Shown piece by piece: positions 8,301 to 9,952 of a stretch of 9,952 nt of DNA. The stretch's first letter is position 1; each line of letters starts with the position of its first letter. The stretch is from contig CAZJAZ010000070.1 of the NCBI GenBank assembly GCA_964544305.1, positions 1 through 9,952 on the forward strand, given 5' to 3'. The position numbers were made by a program, and so were the translations under genes. Under the pieces are notes generated by a model. That model had not been told where the DNA came from. It ran no database searches and saw only the letters and a list, made by a program, of their open reading frames with translations. The DNA comes from JAFDWI01 sp964544305. Its GTDB lineage: Bacteria > Actinomycetota > Acidimicrobiia > Acidimicrobiales > Iamiaceae.

Positions 8301-8890
8301 AACGGTTTCTCATCTTGTGTGCTGAAGACAACATCCAAGTTGTCAACGCAACGACATCTGCGCAGTATTTCCACCTCTTGCGTCGCCAAATGCATCGTTC
8401 TGTTCGCAAACCCCTTGTGGTGTTCACCCCGAAGTCACTCTTGCGCGCAAAAGTCGCACATTCATCGGTGGACGAATTGACCAAAGGATCGTTCAGAGAG
8501 GTACTTGACGACGAGGTCGCAGATCCATCAAAAGTGCAGCGGGTGGTGCTTTCGAGCGGCAAGATTGGCCACGAGCTCATCGGGGCACGCGACGCTGCGG
8601 GTGCGCCGGTCGCGGTTGTACGCGTTGAACAGCTGTACCCGTGGCCAGCCCAACAACTTGTTGACGTGCTCGATCGTTATCACCACGCGACCTCTATCGT
8701 GTGGGCGCAAGAAGAACCCGAGAACATGGGCGCGTGGTCGTTCGTTCAAAGCAGGCTGATTGAACTCGCGGGATCGACGCGCAAAGTCGAGCTTGCATCA
8801 CGCAGCGAATCGGGGAGTCCAGCGACCGGATCTCACGCAATTCACGTGCAAGAGCAAGAGCAGATCATTTCGCGCGCACTTGACGTCTGA
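5321..8890 (+). CDS. kgd: Multifunctional 2-oxoglutarate decarboxylase/dehydrogenase E1 with fused E2 acyltransferase domain
   Basis: 1189 residues, near the 1231 of mycobacterial Kgd and the related OdhA. It carries out the thiamine-diphosphate-dependent 2-oxoglutarate step of the TCA cycle. Residues 12-42 are the E1 N-terminal segment (NAWLVDEKYEQFLADPASVG), followed by a Pro/Ala-rich linker (about 44-70). The E2-type acyltransferase domain (about 95-310) has SLGLAVDV, the LLVPVI strand and the catalytic TYDHRIIQG with His290; no lipoyl domain is present, as is usual for this fusion. The E1 part then follows with AHRGRLNVL (518-526), ANPSHLEAVDP, HGDAAFAGQG (617-626) and RRHGHNEGDDPSYTQP around His721. 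The transketolase pyrimidine-type domain has GQDTRRGTFSQRH from 874 and EGQGPEHSSAR from 982, and the C-terminal part ends near residue 1189. The frame extends to TTG 5288, but the two ATGs at 5318 and 5321 fit the family better; either may be used. Family knowledge suggests control by a GarA/OdhI-type FHA protein, not seen here. Confidence 0.95.
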   Translation: MQERNSATSLGPNAWLVDEKYEQFLADPASVGESWREFFADYRPGVAPPIPVAPPGQAPPSDTPPKAAKITADDVGDVLRGAAARVVENMESSLSVPTATSYRDVPTKLLEVNRRVMNNHLARTGGGKISFTHLIGYAVVRAIADAVPAMNASYAQGADGSPRIVRSEQVSLGLAVDVEKSGGKRSLLVPVITGADQMTFASFWSAYDDLIRKVNTNKLSADDFVGATVSLTNPGTLGTVKSVPRLMKGQGLIVGVGSLGYPAAFAGADPALLADLGVSKVMTISSTYDHRIIQGAESGLFLKRVAELLTGGHDFYVDVFHSLGIPYESVQWNRDVNPVDHVAAQLEKQLKVNSLVNMYRVRGHLIADLDPLAAKEPHMHSELDPATYGLTIWDLDRTFLTGGVAGKREMVLDDLLHVLRNAYCRTIGVEYMHISKPEEKRWIQERVEGVAVAFDADDQRHLLGRLNAAEAFESFLGKRYVGQKRFGLEGAESAIAILDALLQNAADDDHTAAVLGMAHRGRLNVLANIVGKSYDQIFKEFEGHIDPDSTQGSGDVKYHLGQSGTFTARSGATLPIELAANPSHLEAVDPIVEGLTRARQDAVDDPEAFSVLAVLVHGDAAFAGQGVVAETLNLSTIKGYRVGGTIHLIINNQLGFTTPPEVARSSEYCTDVAKMVQAPIFHVNGDDPEACVHVARLAYAYRQAFHKDVVIDMVCYRRHGHNEGDDPSYTQPLMYKRIDARRSVRKLYTETLVKRGDITMDEAEKALDDFHETLQHALDETRSAAPPNDVVAKAAPAPKGVLPPVATGVDRELLARIYSVMSHPPEDFTVHPKLARQFAKRDDLFAGGEVDWAMAEALAFGSLLCEGTPLRMSGQDTRRGTFSQRHSVLVDYETGAEWAPLAHLGADQAKYWIYDSLLSEYAALGFEYGYSVASPDALVIWEAQFGDFVNGASIILDQYLVAAEDKWGQTSGLVLLLPHGYEGQGPEHSSARLERFLILCAEDNIQVVNATTSAQYFHLLRRQMHRSVRKPLVVFTPKSLLRAKVAHSSVDELTKGSFREVLDDEVADPSKVQRVVLSSGKIGHELIGARDAAGAPVAVVRVEQLYPWPAQQLVDVLDRYHHATSIVWAQEEPENMGAWSFVQSRLIELAGSTRKVELASRSESGSPATGSHAIHVQEQEQIISRALDV

Positions 8891-8935
8891 CCATCCACCG
8901 ACGAACCGCTTGGGTTTGGTTGACTAGTACCCGTC
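8891..8935 (+). promoter_or_regulatory. Short gap before the NYN gene, candidate leaderless promoter
   Basis: The 45-base gap has no Shine-Dalgarno before ATG 8936. TAGTAC at 8925-8930 lies at the distance expected of a -10 element if transcription starts on the ATG itself, although its last base does not fit TANNNT. No terminator hairpin with a T-run follows kgd, so readthrough from kgd is also possible. Confidence 0.3.
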
Positions 8936-9952
8936 ATGCCTTTCGCCCACGTCGTCGTTGACGGTTCCAATATTGCAACCGAGGGTCATTCGAAGCCTTC
9001 GCTTGCACGACTTGACGAAGCGGTCAGTGCCTTTCTCGATCAGTATCAACCGGAACAATTCACCGTTGTTGTTGATGCAACGTTTGGGCATCGCATCCCA
9101 TCAAGCGAGCGCGACGGGTATGACGAAGCAATTTTGGCGGGCGAGTTAGTGTGCCCGCCAGCAGGAGCCATTGGTCGAGGTGATGCGTTCGTTCTCCAAA
9201 TCGCAGACCGCGCCAACTCGGTTGTGTTCTCAAACGATTCGTTTCAAGAGTTTCACGGCACGTACACCTGGCTTTTCGATGAAGGACGATTGATTGGTGG
9301 AAAGCCGGTCCCGGCGGTTGGTTGGGTCTTCGTTCCGCGGACACCGGTTCGTGGTCCGACAAGTCGGAAGGCAACGAATGAAGCCGCTGGTAAATCTCGT
9401 CGCTCTTCAAAGCCAGCTCGCAAGATTGATGCGCCCAAGGTTTCGGTACCGGGCACAAAGCCACGAGTTGGCGACACCGTCGAAGCTGCCCGTCGGAAAG
9501 CTGGCGTCGCGAAGTCACGCTCCGCAACGGTGAAGAAAACCGCGTCGACAAATGACTTGATGGAATATCTTGAGTTTGTTGAACAACATCCCATCGGCGC
9601 ACACGTCGACGCTGTTGTTGATCGCTACTCCTCACATGGGGCCTACGTCAAGCTTGGCAAACTTGATGGGTATGCACCGGTGAAGTTGCTTGGAGATCCG
9701 CCGCCAAGGCGGGCCCGCGATGTTTTGGAGCTCGGCGTAATGTACCGTTTCGCCGTGCACCGGTTCGATGCGCCCAATCGGGGTATCGACTTGGCTGTGC
9801 TTGCACAACAAGCACCTACACAATCGGCCGATTTGGCCGATGAAACCCCGTACCCAACTACCCCCGTGCAGGAGGAAGCATCCATGGCAGCAGCGAAGAA
9901 GAAGGCTCCCGCGAAGAAGGCTCCCGCGAAGAAGGCTCCCGCGAAGAAGGCT
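8936..9952 (+). CDS. NYN/Zc3h12a-type ribonuclease-domain protein with S1-like segment and Lys/Ala/Pro tail, 3' end outside window
   Basis: 339 residues are visible and the frame is still open at the edge. Residues 1-135 look like an NYN/Zc3h12a (PIN-like) nuclease: VVVDGSNIA (6-14; Asp9, Asn12), FTVVVDATFG (42-51; Asp47), GAIGRGDAFVLQIA (77-90) and VVFSNDSFQEF (97-107; Asp101), then WVFVPRTPVRG. The spacing of acidic residues fits a metal-dependent RNase site. Residues about 138-205 are a basic, probably disordered linker rich in Lys, Arg and Ser. Residues about 209-290 resemble an S1-type RNA-binding fold (GAHVDAVVDRYSSHGAYVKL, then YAPVKLL), fitting a role in RNA cleavage. After an acidic, Thr/Pro-rich stretch the frame passes into AAAKKKAPAKKAPAKKA repeats. 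The tail may instead belong to a separate protein started at ATG 9884. The ATG at 8936 begins the domain directly, as expected. The RNA target is unknown; the domain call is by motif only. Confidence 0.75.
   Translation, partial: MPFAHVVVDGSNIATEGHSKPSLARLDEAVSAFLDQYQPEQFTVVVDATFGHRIPSSERDGYDEAILAGELVCPPAGAIGRGDAFVLQIADRANSVVFSNDSFQEFHGTYTWLFDEGRLIGGKPVPAVGWVFVPRTPVRGPTSRKATNEAAGKSRRSSKPARKIDAPKVSVPGTKPRVGDTVEAARRKAGVAKSRSATVKKTASTNDLMEYLEFVEQHPIGAHVDAVVDRYSSHGAYVKLGKLDGYAPVKLLGDPPPRRARDVLELGVMYRFAVHRFDAPNRGIDLAVLAQQAPTQSADLADETPYPTTPVQEEASMAAAKKKAPAKKAPAKKAPAKKA
9870..9878 (+). promoter_or_regulatory. Consensus Shine-Dalgarno inside the NYN gene
   Basis: AGGAGGAAG contains the full AGGAGG consensus and ends its core eight bases before the in-frame ATG 9884-9886. 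It is the strongest ribosome binding site seen in this window and lies inside another coding frame. Confidence 0.6.
9884..9952 (+). CDS. Possible internally initiated Lys/Ala/Pro-rich basic protein (histone-like tail), partial
   Basis: From ATG 9884 the 23 visible residues are MAAAKKK followed by APAKK repeats, with no stop before the window ends. The composition resembles the basic tails of actinobacterial HU/HupB and histone-H1-like DNA-binding proteins. The start has an ideal AGGAGG at 8-nt spacing, which favours independent translation. It is in the same frame as the NYN gene, with no stop between them, so the segment may also or only be the tail of that longer protein. Which is true cannot be decided without the downstream sequence. 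Confidence 0.45.
   Translation, partial: MAAAKKKAPAKKAPAKKAPAKKA
9905..9952 (+). repeat. 15-bp tandem repeat encoding APAKK
   Basis: The unit GCTCCCGCGAAGAAG occurs three times without a single difference (9905-9919, 9920-9934, 9935-9949) and a fourth begins at 9950. Identity at every synonymous position points to recent expansion or slippage rather than old divergence. The repeat keeps the frame, adding five residues per unit. Confidence 0.9.

Noticed and set aside
9060..9635. A 191-codon minus-strand open frame
   Set aside because: It is opposite the NYN gene, whose DGSN, VVVDATFG and FSNDSFQEF motifs support the plus strand. The minus translation is Arg/Ser/His-rich shadow sequence.

Overview
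The window looks like a chromosomal segment of an actinobacterium (Actinomycetota). Three things point that way: a NucS/EndoMS mismatch endonuclease (known from Actinobacteria and archaea), a CysQ of the mycobacterial type, and a Kgd/OdhA-type 2-oxoglutarate enzyme in which an E2 acyltransferase domain is fused to the E1 subunit. Base composition is moderately GC-rich by eye, less than in Streptomyces or Mycobacterium. A class such as Acidimicrobiia would fit, but that is a guess. Coding density is high and I see no mobile genes, tRNA, rRNA or CRISPR array.

Layout. (1) Bases 8-343, + strand: the C-terminal end of a PhoX/DUF839-family protein, with an in-frame stop just upstream, so it is either the end of a broken gene or frame-disrupted. 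(2) Bases 453-5162, - strand: a compact four-gene run, transcribed in the order ettA (ABC-F translation factor), cysQ (PAP/inositol phosphatase), a UbiB/AarF-type atypical kinase gene, and nucS. The junctions are ATGA, GTGA and TAATG overlaps, so this is almost certainly one translationally coupled operon. (3) Bases 5163-5320: the divergent intergenic region between ettA and kgd. It holds a 33-bp near-perfect inverted repeat with a 3-nt spacer, flanked by a second inverted 10-mer. (4) Bases 5321-8890, + strand: kgd, the multifunctional 2-oxoglutarate decarboxylase/dehydrogenase. (5) Bases 8936-9952, + strand: a gene open at the window edge with an N-terminal NYN/Zc3h12a-type (PIN-like) ribonuclease domain, a basic linker and an S1-like segment. 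It then runs in frame into a Lys/Ala/Pro repeat tail. A consensus AGGAGG Shine-Dalgarno sits 8 nt before an in-frame ATG exactly where the Lys-rich tail begins, suggesting a second, internally initiated basic protein.

Functionally most of the window is housekeeping: translation control (EttA), sulfur/inositol phosphate metabolism (CysQ), a membrane/quinone-associated kinase family (UbiB), replication fidelity (NucS) and the TCA cycle (Kgd). The parts most worth a second look are the palindrome between ettA and kgd, the NYN-S1-KAPAKKA gene with its internal start, and the broken PhoX end.
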